Assembly (NCBI GenBank): GCA_030824175.1
Contig: JAVBYH010000174.1
Location: 1-6,146 of the forward strand
Length of the DNA: 6,146 nucleotides
Reading direction: 5' to 3'
Source of the DNA: Bacteroidota bacterium
Lineage (GTDB): Bacteria; Bacteroidota; Ignavibacteria; UBA10030; UBA8401
Below are positions 5,803 to 6,146 of this stretch, in pieces. The notes under the pieces were generated by a model. The model did no database searches. It worked only from the letters and a program-made list of their open reading frames with translations, and was not told the DNA's origin. The position numbers and the translations under genes are program-made. Each line of letters begins with the position of its first letter. The first letter of the stretch is position 1.

Positions 5803-6146
5803 ATGAGTCTAAAAGCAGTTGTAACAGCGGTTGGTCACTATGTGCCTGAAAAGGTCCTGACCAATGCCGATCTTGAAAAGATGGTCAATACATCGAACGA
5901 ATGGATCATGACGCGCACGGGCATCCGCGAGCGCCGTGTGATGGAAGGCGGCGCCACCTCGGACATGGGGGCAAAAGCCGCCGAAATGGTCCTTGCTAAC
6001 CGCGGCATCTCCGCCCTCGACCTCGATCTTATCATCGTCGCCACCGTCACGCCGGATATGTTCTTTCCCTCGACGGCCTGCCTCCTGCAGGACAAGATCG
6101 GCGCGAAGAACGCATGGGGATTCGATCTGAATGCCGCGTGCTCCGG
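5803..6146 (+). CDS. fabH: 3-oxoacyl-ACP synthase III (FabH), 5' part cut by the window end
   Basis: FabH condenses acetyl-CoA (or another short acyl-CoA) with malonyl-ACP to start each fatty-acid chain. 114 codons are present of a usual 320-335. The N-terminus MSLKAVVTAVGHYVPEK starts the thiolase fold. NEWIMTRTGIRERRV at 32-46 is the classic FabH block contributing to CoA binding, followed by DLIIVATVTPD at 75-85 and FPSTACLLQDKIGA at 88-101. The window stops just after the active-site Cys113 in NAACS; the catalytic His and Asn lie beyond. No Shine-Dalgarno is visible before the ATG (AT-rich TTAATATCTTTA precedes it). It is the fourth visible gene of the yceD-rpmF-plsX operon; fabD or fabG commonly follows in related clusters but cannot be seen here. 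Confidence 0.95.
   Translation, partial: MSLKAVVTAVGHYVPEKVLTNADLEKMVNTSNEWIMTRTGIRERRVMEGGATSDMGAKAAEMVLANRGISALDLDLIIVATVTPDMFFPSTACLLQDKIGAKNAWGFDLNAACS

Overview
The window is an ordinary-looking stretch of chromosome from a moderately GC-rich bacterium, probably of the Bacteroidota/Chlorobiota/Ignavibacteria assemblage. The evidence for this is a secreted propeller protein with a type IX secretion (T9SS)-style C-terminal domain, a PUR-alpha-like DUF3276 protein, and a yceD-rpmF-plsX-fabH cluster. The lineage is an inference from gene content, not a measured placement. All genes are on the + strand, codon use looks uniform, and I see no mobile element, CRISPR array, tRNA or rRNA.

Left part (1-3283): the 3' half of a PHP-family phosphoesterase gene, then ribH (lumazine synthase, riboflavin synthesis) 36 bp later, then a gene of about 751 codons for a signal-peptide-bearing, double beta-propeller-like protein. 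That protein's architecture and C-terminal domain most resemble PorZ of the T9SS cell-surface attachment complex. Middle part (3284-3837): a 135-bp spacer, a small DUF3276/PUR-type nucleic-acid-binding protein starting at TTG behind a very strong Shine-Dalgarno, and a perfect 42-bp palindrome acting as the likely terminator.

Right part (3838-6146): a new transcription unit opens with a near-consensus promoter (TTGACT, 17-nt spacer, TATATT). A perfect 10+1+10 inverted repeat lies across the predicted transcription start. The unit then runs yceD (DUF177), rpmF (ribosomal protein L32), plsX (acyl-ACP:phosphate acyltransferase) and fabH (ketoacyl-ACP synthase III), the last cut by the window edge just after its catalytic Cys. 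This is the widely conserved link between ribosome assembly and fatty-acid/phospholipid synthesis.

I found no convincing undescribed system. The item most worth a second look is the inverted repeat sitting on the promoter of the lipid-synthesis operon, a candidate operator. After that come the PorZ-like protein and the contrast between strong and absent Shine-Dalgarno sequences within the window.
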